Positions 32,931 through 43,610 of a DNA stretch of 64,000 nt are shown in pieces (positions within the stretch are counted from its first letter, which is position 1; every line of letters begins with the position of its first letter). A model generated the notes under the pieces. The model worked only from the letters and a program-made list of their open reading frames with translations. It had not been told where the DNA came from and searched no databases. This DNA comes from Meconema thalassinum. Its lineage: Eukaryota; Arthropoda; Insecta; Orthoptera; Tettigoniidae. Made by a program: the position numbers and the translations under genes. The stretch is taken from NCBI GenBank assembly GCA_946902985.2, contig OX336393.1, positions 361,194,779 through 361,258,778 of the forward strand, given 5' to 3'.

Positions 32931-33272
32931 CACTTATAGTGGGCGATGAATTTAAGATAGAGATATGCTGTCACGAACTTTTTGTAGAACTTTTAATGCT
33001 GAACAATTCTGACACTCATAGTATATAGACATTTTTAACGGTTTGCCCAGCGTAAGCCTAAAAGGCACACGGACGGAAGGTTTTTCTGTGACTCGATTCA
33101 CTGCCATCGTTACTGATAACTTCCTTTGGTCATAAATAAATAATTTTCTACGGAAACATTCCTCGAGAAATCCTTCACAGAATGGTGAAACCGCATCAAA
33201 ATCCATCCTGTGGTTCTCGTGATTACCCATCACACCCGAGAATCGGGGACTTGGTTTATACTATGTAGAGAT
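32931..33272 (-). mobile_element. Dispersed Helitron-like repeat (family H), copy 3, partial
   Basis: Starts in mid-element at CACTTATAGTGGGCGATG, directly beside the SINE, and runs to TTTATACTATGTAGAGATT. On the minus strand this starts TCTCTACATAGTATAAA, with A before it as expected for a Helitron 5' junction. No coding sequence. Confidence 0.6.
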
Positions 33273-35880
33273 TTACAATTGAGACTTGTTACTTAATGAC
33301 ATTTTATGACGTATTACAAACGTATTTAGAAGTTCATTTGTCGGTCGGATAGCACGTGAATTGCAGATTTTTTCAAAGAATATTGAGAATAATTGATATT
33401 AACTAAGAGCACCACAAACCACTAAAAATAAGCAATTGGATATTAGGACGCTTGGGAAGATTAGTGTAGTGTGTGTTTGATTAGATACCTGAGTAATTAG
33501 GATGTCATTAGGGATCAACAAATGATTACCGAAATTGAAATGCTTTTCAGTCGGTCAACACGACACGATTGTACCCAAATGTAACGGGTGTAATTCCCTA
33601 AACCTGAAAAACTTTACATGCATTCACTAAAAATTACATTAAATGCATTCTTCTCAGCAGTTAAAGTATCGTTTACTGCGGCAACACTGAAGAATGGCTT
33701 TTAACACGACAATACAAAATAATGAATTCGGGAATTCCTTTGCATGTGCCATCTCTTCATGAAAGTACCTGTACGTAGTAGTAGTTTTGCATTTGTTTGT
33801 CAGCACATGCTAGAGTAAACCAAACATCTCTCTACCAACAGAGTATATTTCCATCCATAAAGGATAAAGTAGAGATATTCCGTCATACTACACGCAAACT
33901 TCTTGCAGATATCTGTTGACCGATCTTCAATTAAAGGAATACGGATCTTATCAATGTTAAATTTGTTCATGTTTCTCTTCCAGAATCTAATAAGTGTAAG
34001 ATAGTGAATTGTATGTCACATTTCATTCTCATAGAATTGGAGCGCTTTTTATATTGGATTTCGGGGGTGTCATAATTTTTGATGTGTAACATCTTTTCAC
34101 TTGGTATCTGGATATTTTTGTGCCACTCGGTAGCTGGACATTTTTGTGGGAGTGATTTTGGAAAAGAGACGGAAGTGGATGGGACGGAAGTGCATAGGAC
34201 GGAAACAATGAGTGCGCGCGGTGGCAGAGATTGGTACAACGACGTACTGTAAGCCATGTGACTATGTGAAATGTAAATCGCATATGGTTTACCTCAAGGT
34301 TTGGAGGCCCCATTAAAGAAATTCCTACAATAAATCATCCTCAAGTTGTCGTTCCTTGGTGTGAAAATATTCATTACATCATATTTGCTGAAAACAATTA
34401 CGATTTATTAAATCTTCATACTTTTGCTGTCTTCTTATTTAATGTAAGCACTCGATACGTCGAGTGCTATATCGCATCAACCAACACTCCAAACAACGTA
34501 GGAATTCAGTATAATAACACCGACTACTAACAATAATTGTAACTTCGTTGGTCTAAACGTATCACTGGGAGAAACGCATTTAATATACCTACTGCACACC
34601 TAATATTTAATATTTAATTGGCTGTGCGCTATATCGGCAATAAGAGGCCATTTTCAATAGCATTGCTGGCATGGGTTCACTAACTGGCCGGTATAAAGCG
34701 CTGCTCGCAGCAAGTAGGCAGTGGATTGCTCCCGCATACAGTTGCAGGTATATGTCACTACTGCAGATACATTGGAGAATCCTTTCATGTTTGCTGGCAC
34801 AAGGTAGCACTATGAGTTAATTCTATAAAAATGTGAGTAAGTGATATGGAATTATTCGAACAACATGTCAGATGTTACACATCATATGCGACTACTGTAA
34901 GGCTCGTAATATTTTTTTATTTTTTTACTGTCAAAAATATAATTACTTTTTCTTAATAAAACAGCCAAAAACCAAACATTTAACTTTAAACAAGTAAATA
35001 TATCCATTAAGGTATTAACCACTACGAGACAAATTTATAGTGTATATTTTACAGCTCTGTGATAAATAGTCAGCAATAAAGAGGAACATTCATTAAAAAA
35101 AGGAACTTAGAAAACTTTCCACGCATGATGAATATTTCATTCTTAGCGCAAGTGTAAATTAAAATTATGGCAATTTCTGATGGTTAAACTATAATGTATT
35201 ACACATTATTTTAAAGGGCAGACTTCAGAGATTCATAAAATATAAGAAAATAAAAAAATGTAGATTTTGACAATTTTAACCGTCAGGTATCCCCTTAAGA
35301 AGTGAAGTCAAATGGCATCCCTTTAGGGAAATTTGAAATATTCCCATCAGGGAGTCGTATAGCAGTCATTTTCTGCGCCTATGTTTGCGGGATAGAAACC
35401 CACCACAGACTGCATTTAAATCAGTAACGACTTATGAATTTTAAATTGGGGAAGTCTTTCAGATAGAATTTTGGAATGGTACCTTCGAACAAAAAAAATG
35501 GGTGACTGGAGAATCCTCTCAAATGTGCAGGTCATTTCCGAATAAATAAGCGTTCTACTATCACTAATATTCCAATATAATGGCACTTTCCTCCGAAAAT
35601 ATTTCATCTTTACCTATATGGGGTAGCATTTCAGATAAGAAATATCACTTCTAAATCTTCTTAGTGATTCCGGTAATATATCAGATGTGACAAAGGGAGA
35701 AGAGAAAGGTTTAAGCATTATTGTTCCTTGAATATCACCGCGTGCATTCTGCTAAATAATACATCTTTTATGGGGTTGGCAAACCATGTTTAGGTTCTGG
35801 TTGCCTGAGAATGGTGAGGTTAAGGCACTATCTGCCTCAAAAAATGTATGGACAACCAAATTTATTGATTGCTAAGGCTG
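33273..35880. other. Unassigned AT-rich DNA
   Basis: No gene recognised. A GTCGGTCAACACGACAC segment at 33550-33566 is the reverse of the GTTGACCGACTGAAAG end motif at 36309. A perfect 9-bp hairpin with TACG loop lies at 34447-34468. Overlapping minus-strand frames at 33967-34313 are not recognisable. Confidence 0.4.
34447..34468. other. Perfect 9-bp hairpin with TACG tetraloop
   Basis: AGCACTCGA, loop TACG, TCGAGTGCT. As RNA the loop is of the stable UNCG type. By chance one such 9-bp inverted repeat is expected every few windows, so function is not implied. Confidence 0.5.
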
Positions 35881-35929
35881 GAATTTCAGCAACGTCCGTA
35901 TTCCGTATCAAGACAAAAATGTATTCGTG

Positions 35930-36241
35930 ATGTGGTTTTTTTTTTCACTGCTTGATTGTTGAACATATGCACGAACGCTCGGATTTGTGACGTTGCTGAA
36001 ACGAAGATTTGGCGTTGCATAAAATCATCACTATTGATGAAACGTGGGTTACAGACTTCAAACCGGGGCCTAAATAACAATCCAACGAGTGGGAGGGTCA
36101 ATTTTCCCCTGTCACAACCACAAGACATCTGGGGACGCGAAATCCTACGGCTAGTGAAGCAATGGTGATTACTTTTGAATAACGAATAAATTGTACCCAC
36201 AGTATCGTTTCGTACCTTTTCATTTGAACACCCCTTATATA
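35930..36241 (+). pseudogene. 3' part of a mariner transposase gene with its terminal repeat
   Basis: From about 36027 the plus strand reads IITIDETWV, then TDFKPGPK, a stop (TAA 36075-36077), then QSNEWEG. The DETW block with a following QS-EW segment is the second catalytic region of mariner transposases, which cut and rejoin DNA at TA sites. Upstream reading is frameshifted and unclear. Near 36207-36241 the sequence CCTTTTCATTTGAACACCCC resembles the end of a mariner inverted repeat; no matching left end is found in the window. A 159-codon frame on the opposite strand is a shadow. Inactive fragment. Confidence 0.6.
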
Positions 36242-36251
36242 TCTTAATCAT

Positions 36252-36323
36252 ATGGAATTTATTTCTGGTTATTCTTTCACATATTCCATTAATTGGAATC
36301 ATTTTGTGTTGACCGACTGAAAG
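36252..36323 (+). repeat. Solo copy of a dispersed repeat end (TTCCAGTAATTGGAA type)
   Basis: ATTCCATTAATTGGAAT with trailing GTTGACCGACTGAAAG matches 2641-2683 and 10411-10452. The inner ATTCCA/TGGAAT can pair. Confidence 0.6.
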
Positions 36324-36625
36324 ACATAATATAGTTTGAGCCTTGACACTTTCATTTCCAAGCAACCGTTTGTGACTGATGCAGTTCTGGTGAAAAGTAA
36401 TGGGGGTAGGAAGAGAAGTAATATTAACATTTAGCAGTTACCTTTTTGGCAAATGTAAATTTCCAGTGCTAAATATCGAATTGATTTGATTTGATGTGTT
36501 TCCGCACAAACTGCATTAAATGCCCATTGGAGTATTTTAGGAATAAGACTTCTACGACGATAAGCGGCATCTCCGAGTCGAATCGCCACATTCAGATTTA
36601 GTTGAAGCTAATTACAGTATTTATA

Positions 36626-37037
36626 GCGGCTTCGGTGGCGTAGTTGGTAGCATGCTGAACTGCTGTGCCTAAGATAGCAGGTTCAAACCCAGCAAAAGTC
36701 GTCGGATTTTTTATGAGCGTTAAAACCTTTCAGTATGCCTTCCTTCGGAGGAGAAGTAAAGCCGGTGGTCCCATGTCATAGATTTATGGCATGTAAAAGA
36801 TCCTTCCACCGACTAAACTTGTGTGAAGCTAAATTTCTAGGTTACATTTCCTTGGAACGCTCTATCAAAGTTCCAACCTTCACCACTAGGTATCATTGAC
36901 ATCTGGTAGCGAAAGTTGGAACTACTTGTAATTGAACGAAACTTGTATCCGCTTGAAGCAGCTACAGCCTCTGGTGAACCGAACATGTCCTCGGACATTC
37001 CCGGCACTGAAAGCCATACGATAAATAAATAAATAAA
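36626..37037 (+). mobile_element. tRNA-derived SINE (family S1) with 13-bp target duplication
   Basis: The head has a box-A-like TGGCGTAGTTGGTAGC and box-B-like GGTTCAAACCC. The body includes CTTCCTTCGGAGGAGAAGT, then the shared tail and (AAAT)n. TACAGTATTTATA is duplicated at 36613-36625 and 37038-37050, which fixes the 412-bp boundaries. The best-preserved S1 copy in the window. Confidence 0.92.
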
Positions 37038-37050
37038 TACAGTATTTATA

Positions 37051-37888
37051 AGATGGATCAGTATGATATTTCTTGTTATTTGTTATAATTATAAGGATTC
37101 ATTTTAGATTGATTAAATTCATATCTATGTATGTATTATACCATAGTACGTGGGGCTACATGACCACAATGGAGCAAAGCCCATAAATGGGTCAACAGTT
37201 ATTCAACACAGTCATGGTTTAGCCGAAACAAATCATCAGTGTTAGTCGCGTATGAAATCGACAGACAGCAGTTGGTCACTTGACTACAGCGGTGATTTCC
37301 TTAAAATGAATCAAGCATAGATATTTCGAATAGACGTGGAAGATATTCAAAATCTTTCCTGCCGTCTGGCAGAAGTCAAAATATTTGCTATTCACTTCCT
37401 GCACCAACATTTCACAAAGCGTGGTGGATGGCACGGCAGCATTCATCGCGAGCTATGTTATTCAATTGATCGGGCAGTCTCTCTTGTTGGCACAGCTCTC
37501 AAAGCCAGATTCTCAAGTGGTGATCGCAAAGCTCACACAAGTGTTCGTCACATTTCCTATTGAATGTACTTGGTACCTCCATGTCCCAACTGCAGCAAAG
37601 TTTACAGCGTTAAGGGTGCGAGAGAACGCACACTTACACGGAATGTTCCCATACAATCACGCGGAGGAGTTATCCTGTGGAACACCATCTCTTAGATTAA
37701 AGGCTTCCATACTAACAAATGGTTTAGGATGAGGATTAAATTCCTGTGCACTCAAAATAACACTAATAATTTTAACCCTCCAGAGCACGCATGGAGTACT
37801 TTTAAGCTATAACACGCGCGCGGTGGAAAAGACCGCAATTTGCTTTACGCAGACATAATTTGTTACCATTTATTTTACTAAAATACCT
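37051..37888. other. Unassigned DNA
   Basis: Two overlapping plus-strand frames (75 codons at 37336 and 115 codons at 37385) cover a segment of near-balanced composition, but neither shows a known domain and they share the same DNA in different frames. It could be decayed transposon coding sequence. Confidence 0.3.
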
Positions 37889-39262
37889 AAACATTCTTTG
37901 GTATTTGACAAGGCGGTTTTGAATAAAGTAGTCAACACGGATATTAATTATTACCATTGTCAAATACTAAAGAATGTAGTTTAATTAATGCTTAAACTTA
38001 CATGTTTCGGTGTTCAATGACAACCTCGTCAGCGCAAATTGAATTAAAATAATCTTAAAACTAAGTTTACAAATATAAAAGAGGAAATGGATATCCTTAC
38101 AAAAAACTATCAGAAGTTTAAGGGAAGCGGAACGTGTGATAGGCTCAAAATGTCAATTTTTATTTTTCAGCTAAAAAAAATCTCCCATCTTTCCTGAATA
38201 ATTTGGTGTATCATTCTTTTTGTGTTTACCGTAAGTCATATGTTTCGAAATTTTATGTACCATTTTCTCAGAAACTAAGTGACCAATGTATTTGAAACTT
38301 GGTATTCTCTAAGAAACTATATAGATCTACTAGTGCAATAAATGTATTCAGGTATCTTGATTAGTTCATGGAGCCCAGCTTGAAATTCACTGACAATTTT
38401 ACAAAAAAAGTCAGTTTTCAAAAAGGATGTAAAAAAGTGATAACCCAGCTCCTCTAAACGATAGGGAAATACTTTTAATTCAGTAGTTCAAAAATGGTTG
38501 AAATATTATGCATGGAAAGTTTGATGTGTCTGGTATGAGTATTTGCTCAGAAAAAGGGACATGAGTTAAGGGAATTTTTAACAATATACTGTTTCAACAT
38601 TGTTTTTGTGATGCTCTCTCTGACACAAAATATTCAACATGGAAGTTTCAAATTCTACCCAAATAATGACTAATGTATTCTGAATACACCAAAAGAACAT
38701 TCAAGGAGATATCTATTGTAGTTTCTGAGGTAACCTATATAACTAAACATTGGAAGTTACATTTTTCTATCGATTCACAAGTCCAGGTTCCCTTAAATAA
38801 GAAGAAAGCTCACAAAAAAGATTTAGAAAACATTAATAAATAATACTGGAAAGAATATAAATGTACCTTAAAGGATTGCTTGTTAATAAATATGGTTTTA
38901 TTATATTGAATAGGACTTTGCTGGTATATGATGTACCTGCCAGTTATATCACAATCTTTTGATAATCGAACCATATTTATTAACAAGCAGTAATTTTAGG
39001 TACATTTACATTCATTCTATTCTTATTTATTCATATGTTTTCTAATTCTTTTTGTCAGATTTCTTTTTATTTAAATTTCTGATAGTGGTTGGTAAGGATA
39101 TCCATGTTCGTTTTTATCTTTGTAAACTTAGTTTTAAGATTAATTAAATTCAATCTAAGCTGACAAGGGTGTCATTGAACACCGAAACATGTACGTATAA
39201 GCAGTAATTAAACTATATTCCTTAGTGTTTGACAAGGTGGTTAGAATCACATAGTATTTATT
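37889..39262. mobile_element. Foldback element 4 with about 155-bp arms and an inner palindrome
   Basis: The left arm (about 37958-38115) is the reverse of the right arm (about 39085-39240). Landmarks are ACATGTTTCGGTGTTCAATG with CATTGAACACCGAAACATGT, AACTAAGTTTACAAA with TTTGTAAACTTAGTT, and GGATATCC in both. A second inverted pair lies inside (GCTTGTTAATAAATATGG near 38878 with CCATATTTATTAACAAGC near 38970). The left end is also repeated in reverse (CATTCTTTGGTATTTGACAA at about 37894). Both arms hold the CTGACNA-hairpin-GAAAC motif, pointing outward. The interior is AT-rich without coding sequence. Confidence 0.65.
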
Positions 39263-39465
39263 TTAATGGTATTAATGATCTTTGGCGGTGTTGTATCATT
39301 TATTTTTCGTGAAATTAAGGCACTTAGCCCTTTACATAACCCAAGTTCACATATAACATGTCAATGTTACAAATGCTGCTTCTGCGTTTAAAATCATACA
39401 CACATATATGAATAATAAGAACTACAATCAACCTAAAAAGGTAATATTATATAAAACCCAGAGAT

Positions 39466-39840
39466 CTAAAATTGGATATGCACATTAAGCTGTACACTGA
39501 GGAGGGAGAGGTGGCAACTCAAGTCTGGCACAATCCTCGGTTCCAGCGCCTTCGTCACTATTAGCCACAAATTCCGTGTCTGAGTCGTGGTCACTCTCTT
39601 CTGTGTCATTGAAATTTCCTCTTCAGAAAATGACGATTCAATCCCATATTCATTGTCTTCGGAAAAAGTATCTTCGTGGGTTGCACATTGCTCTCTCATT
39701 AAAACTACATTCTGTCTTTTTTCCCTTTCAACACTATCATGCAAATAATTTATCCTTTTTACTTCTCCTGGTTTCATTTCATAGCATTGCGGTACGTAAA
39801 TTGGAGCTAATCATTAAAAAATTATCACACACAGCTTAGT
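39466..39840 (-). pseudogene. Acidic frame remnant, function unknown
   Basis: The minus strand from 39777 reads a 103-codon frame with an acidic stretch (EDTFSEDNEYGIESSFSEEE). Near 39610 a shift of frame would continue the acidic bias in another frame (TEESDHDSDTEF, then ANSDEGAG). Long runs of Asp, Glu and Ser are common near the N-terminus of some transposases such as piggyBac relatives, and also in unrelated nuclear proteins. No domain identifies it. Confidence 0.25.
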
Positions 39841-40306
39841 ATGTTATAGCACAGCACTACACGGCCGCGGTGGAGAGCAGCGTGCTATAACTCATCATTC
39901 CACAGAGACAACAAATAGTGAAATGAAAGGTGAATGTTGTAATAACATGAATGCTGGAGGCCCGAACTAGGATAAAGTAACAGGGGACACCCATCAAGCA
40001 ACTATTTACTGGACTGTAGCACAAAACACATATCTGCGGTCGGAAAGTCACAGCGCGTGTACTGGAGGGATAATAATGAATACAACGAAAAACTCAATGA
40101 AATTGCAGCCAAAACCAGACTCCAAATCTCGTACCATGGAAACTCGTGTTAGTTCATGGATAGACAACATTTGGCAACCAAGTTCAGTAAAGTATCCCTA
40201 GTGTCTCAATTCAAATGCCTAGGAGAAATTATCCAAACTCAGGTGTGAATCATGGCGCATAAAAAGAGAAGATCTCTAAATTGCAAAGCGTATACAGAAT
40301 CATAGA

Positions 40307-40639
40307 GAAGCCTCCGTGGCTTAGGCGGCAGCACGCCGGCCTCTCACCGCTGGGTCCGTGGTTCAAATCCCGGTCACTCCATGTGAGATCTGTGCTGGAC
40401 AAAACGGAGGCAGACAGGTTTTTCTCCGGGTGCTCCGGTTTTCCCTGTCAAAATTTCATTCCAGCAACACTCTCCACTATCATTTCATTTCATCTGTCAT
40501 TCATTTAATCATTGCCCCGGAGGGGTGCGTCAGGCCTCGGCAGCCGGCACAGTCCATATCCTCGCCGCTAGATGGGGGCTTCATTCATTCCATTCCTGAC
40601 CCGGTCGGAGACTGGAAGCAGGCTGTGGATTTTCATTTC
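40307..40639 (+). mobile_element. tRNA-derived SINE (family S4) with 15-bp target duplication
   Basis: The head has a box-A-like GTGGCTTAGGCGGCAGC and a B box GGTTCAAATCCC. A long unrelated body follows (TTTTCTCCGGGTGCTCCGGT, CGCCGCTAGATGGGGGCTTC) with an end TTTTCATTTC. ATACAGAATCATAGA is duplicated exactly at 40292-40306 and 40640-40654. The open frames crossing it are not genes. Confidence 0.92.
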
Positions 40640-40654
40640 ATACAGAATCATAGA

Positions 40655-41229
40655 ACAGATATAACATGAAATCCATCTCCAGTTAAGCAAAATTACGACA
40701 TTACAACACGATAATCATAACTGAAGTGTATCTGAAACACTGATCATTCGAGGCAGATCACTAATTAGGAAGAAATAAATAACTCGAGGAAATTGTGTAC
40801 CCAAGGAATTTGAATTCAAAGAAATACCATGATCTTCAATAGCATTCGGAGAAAATCACGGCCACATTCAAGGAAATACGTTTTAAATTTGGTGGGCATA
40901 TTCTATAAATGAGCGATCACAGGCTGACTAAAAGAACCTGAACCTCACCCTCCCAATGAAATCTGAGAACAAGTGGCTGCTTGAAATTGAGCAGGAACTT
41001 CAAGAAACATACAAATGAAATTATTCCACTCTGGACATATAAAAATTCAGGCATCTAGTAGACAATAATCAATTGTGAGACCATTCAAACATTACAACCA
41101 GCAGAACGTGGATGGAGGAACACAGAAACAGCCATATCGTAGTAAGAAAATGATGAGATTTCGGAAGAACAAGAAAGCAAGATTATCTAGAATGATTCCA
41201 TCGCCATATAATAATAATTATAATCATAA
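40655..41229. other. Unassigned DNA
   Basis: Purine-rich plus strand without a clear coding frame. It could be old non-LTR 3' sequence. Ends in an (ATA)n-like stretch at about 41210-41240. Confidence 0.35.
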
Positions 41230-42202
41230 TAATATAAATAATGATTTTGTGTGAATCTTCAGTCTTTTGACTAGTTTGATGCAGATCTCCATGCCTCCCT
41301 CTCCTGGCTAATCGTTTCATCCCTACAAAGCTACCCCAGATCCGAGGCAATCTGTTTAACATATTCTAGCATTGTTCTACCCATACAGTTCGTGTCCTCA
41401 ACCCTTCCTTCCGTTACTAAGTTTGCTATTCCATGGTGTCTTAGTATGTCTCCAACAAACATATCTCTTCCCTTCATTAGTAGTCGCCAGAAACATATCT
41501 CCTCTCCCACACGTCTTAATACCTGTTCATTGGTAACCCTACCTACCCATCTGATCTTCATTCTCCTGTAGCTCCACATTTCAAATGCTTCAATTCTCCT
41601 CTTTTCTACTGCTCCAACCGTCCAAGTTTCACTTCCGTTGAGTGCCATGCTCCAGACAAAGGCTTTAAAAATGACTTAATAATACCTATGGCTATATTCG
41701 ATGTCAAGAGATTTATATTCTGTAGAAATGCTTTCCTTGCCTGAGCCAACTAACATTTTATATCCTCTTTGCTTCATCCACCACTAGTTGTTTCGCTTCC
41801 TAGCAGGACTCTCCTACTTTCTTTAGCTTTTTACCTGCCAATTTGTCGTCAATAGGGGTTTCTGATTTCTATATGCTGCATTCCATAATTTTTGTTTTAC
41901 ATTTATAGATTTACATCATAACTTCCTTCCTAATGGCGGAGTCCAAACCATTATAACCTCAATCAAGTCCTCTGGTGTGTCGGCTCAGATAACAATGTCA
42001 TCAGCCAATCTCAGTGTTGAAATTATTGCTCCTTGAATCTTTACTCCTACTTTAAATGTTTCCTTAATTTCCTACATTGCTTGTTCAATGTACTGAATGT
42101 TAAGTATGTGTGATGAGTTGTAGCCTTGCCTTACAGGTTTCTAACTACGAGCTCTTTCTCATGTCCTTTGGCTTGAATAACTGCCGTTGTATTTTCTTAT
42201 AC

Positions 42203-42608
42203 AGCGGCTTCGGTGGCGTAGTTGGTAGCATGCTGAACTGCTGTTCCCAAGATAGTGGGTTCAAACCCGGCTGAAGTCGTCGAATTTTTTGTCTAAAAAT
42301 GCTTCAGTATGCCTTCCTTCGGAGTGGAAGTAAAGCCAGCGGTCCCATGTCATATATTTATGGCATGTAAAAGATCCTTGCTCAGACTAACGTGTGTGAA
42401 GCCAAGCTAAATTTCTAGGTTAGATTTCGTTGGAACGCTCTATCAAAGTTCCAACGTTCACCACTAGGTATCAGTGACATCTGGTAGCGAAAGTTGGAAC
42501 TACTTGAAATTGAACGGAACATGTAGCTCACCCTATGGGTGTCTTCAGCTACAGTCTCTGGCGAGCCAAACATGTCCTCGGAAACTCCCGGCACTAAAAG
42601 CCATGCGA

Positions 42609-42655
<47 letters not shown>

Positions 42656-42674
42656 ACAAATAAATAAATAAATA
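42203..42674 (+). mobile_element. tRNA-derived SINE (family S1) inside the non-LTR fragment
   Basis: Head GCGGCTTCGGTGGCGTAG, B box GGGTTCAAACCCGG, body, shared tail, and a long (AAAT)n tract (about 42608-42674). It interrupts the minus-strand RT between motifs A and C. No convincing target duplication is visible; at most TAC is shared. Confidence 0.88.
42608..42674. repeat. (AAAT)n tail microsatellite
   Basis: About 16 AAAT units with one AAAC, forming the expanded tail of the S1 SINE. Confidence 0.95.
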
Positions 42675-42893
42675 CGGACTACCCTCCTATCCCTGTACAT
42701 TATTCCAATCCTTTTCAAAATATCAAACAACTTACTCCAATCAGCGTTATCAAACGCCTTTTCTAAATCTACAAATTCCATGAACGTAATGGTAATGACA
42801 ATTAATTGCACTACTGTGTCTGGGAATGGGCTAACTTACTACCACAATGCTTTAGCAATGGTGCAGTCCATCAAACTTTATTAGATGGGCGGG

Positions 42894-43290
42894 AGCTTGC
42901 CACAGTGGGTGAGTGGTTAACGTGTCGGTCTACTATCCCAAACTTGCAGGTTCGCTCCTGGCCGTGGTAAGTGATTTTTGGAAGGCGGCAAAAATTTACG
43001 ACACGTACAGTATGTCATACGCTGTTGGCATGTCAAAGAACCCATTTGAATTCAGTAGGCCTTGTTCATAATGGAAAAATTTATCTCGGGAGTTTCCGCC
43101 AACACAAAGTTCATCATTTCTCTACTAGAAAGCGCTATAGTGTTCAAGGAGCTTAGATATCTAACCTCCTTGACTTTCATAGTGCTTCAAGGAACAAGGA
43201 AATTCGACATGCAAGCTACCCTCTGGGTGTCACATAACAAAGCTTGCACCCTGCACCCGAGGCCATATGATATTATTATTATTATTATTA
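42894..43290 (+). mobile_element. tRNA-derived SINE (family S3) with 16-bp target duplication
   Basis: Head AGTGGGTGAGTGGTTAACG with B-box-like AGGTTCGCTCCT; the body is shared with 5080-5496; (ATT)n tail. TTATTAGATGGGCGGG at 42878-42893 is repeated exactly at 43291-43306. Recent insertion of 397 bp. Confidence 0.92.
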
Positions 43291-43306
43291 TTATTAGATG
43301 GGCGGG

Positions 43307-43610
43307 GGAGTAGGACACATGCACACACATACACAGTCAGCGCCGAGATTCAAAGCTCCATCTCCGTCTCCATCAGCCCTCACGGCTGTGGTGCACAATT
43401 TAACGAGCACAGCTGCGCCGCAGGGCCCAATGAATTCCGGGTCATGTAGGTTGTTACTAGGGTTAGCAATCTTCTGGCAATGGCTCGTACTGAATAAACA
43501 AACACTCTGCAAATCTTGCGTCAGCAAAGAGGCAGTCACAGTTTTTAATTAACGTTCCCCACATTTACATTTAAAAGGTGATAATTGAAGTCGGAAAGTA
43601 AAAGTAATTG
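43307..43610. other. GC-richer unique flank left of the satellite
   Basis: Overlapping frames on both strands (about 80 codons) with no recognised domain. The last 50 bp before 43611 is AT-rich and unrelated to the satellite. Confidence 0.4.

Larger units (their letters stand above)
41240..42800 (-). pseudogene. Non-LTR reverse transcriptase fragment, minus strand, split by a SINE
   Basis: On the minus strand the order is that of a retrotransposon polymerase. At about 42780-42680 stands FVDLEKAFDNADWSKLFDIL (RT motif A region). Near 42005-41985, LADDIVI (RT motif C, followed by a stop). Then at 41648-41331 a 105-codon frame with LNGSETWTVGAVEKRRIEAF and RVTNEQVLRRVGEE, the usual C-terminal block. 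The 3' end at about 41251 matches the fragment at 6852. A plus-strand S1 SINE (42203-42674) sits between motifs A and C. The 5' half, including any endonuclease, is missing. Several stops and shifts make it inactive. Confidence 0.75.

Noticed and set aside
32738..33028. 96-codon plus-strand gene
   Set aside because: Runs antisense through a minus-strand SINE head and into a dispersed repeat.
35886..36365. 159-codon minus-strand gene
   Set aside because: It lies antisense to a mariner transposase remnant whose DETW block is on the plus strand. No domain of its own.
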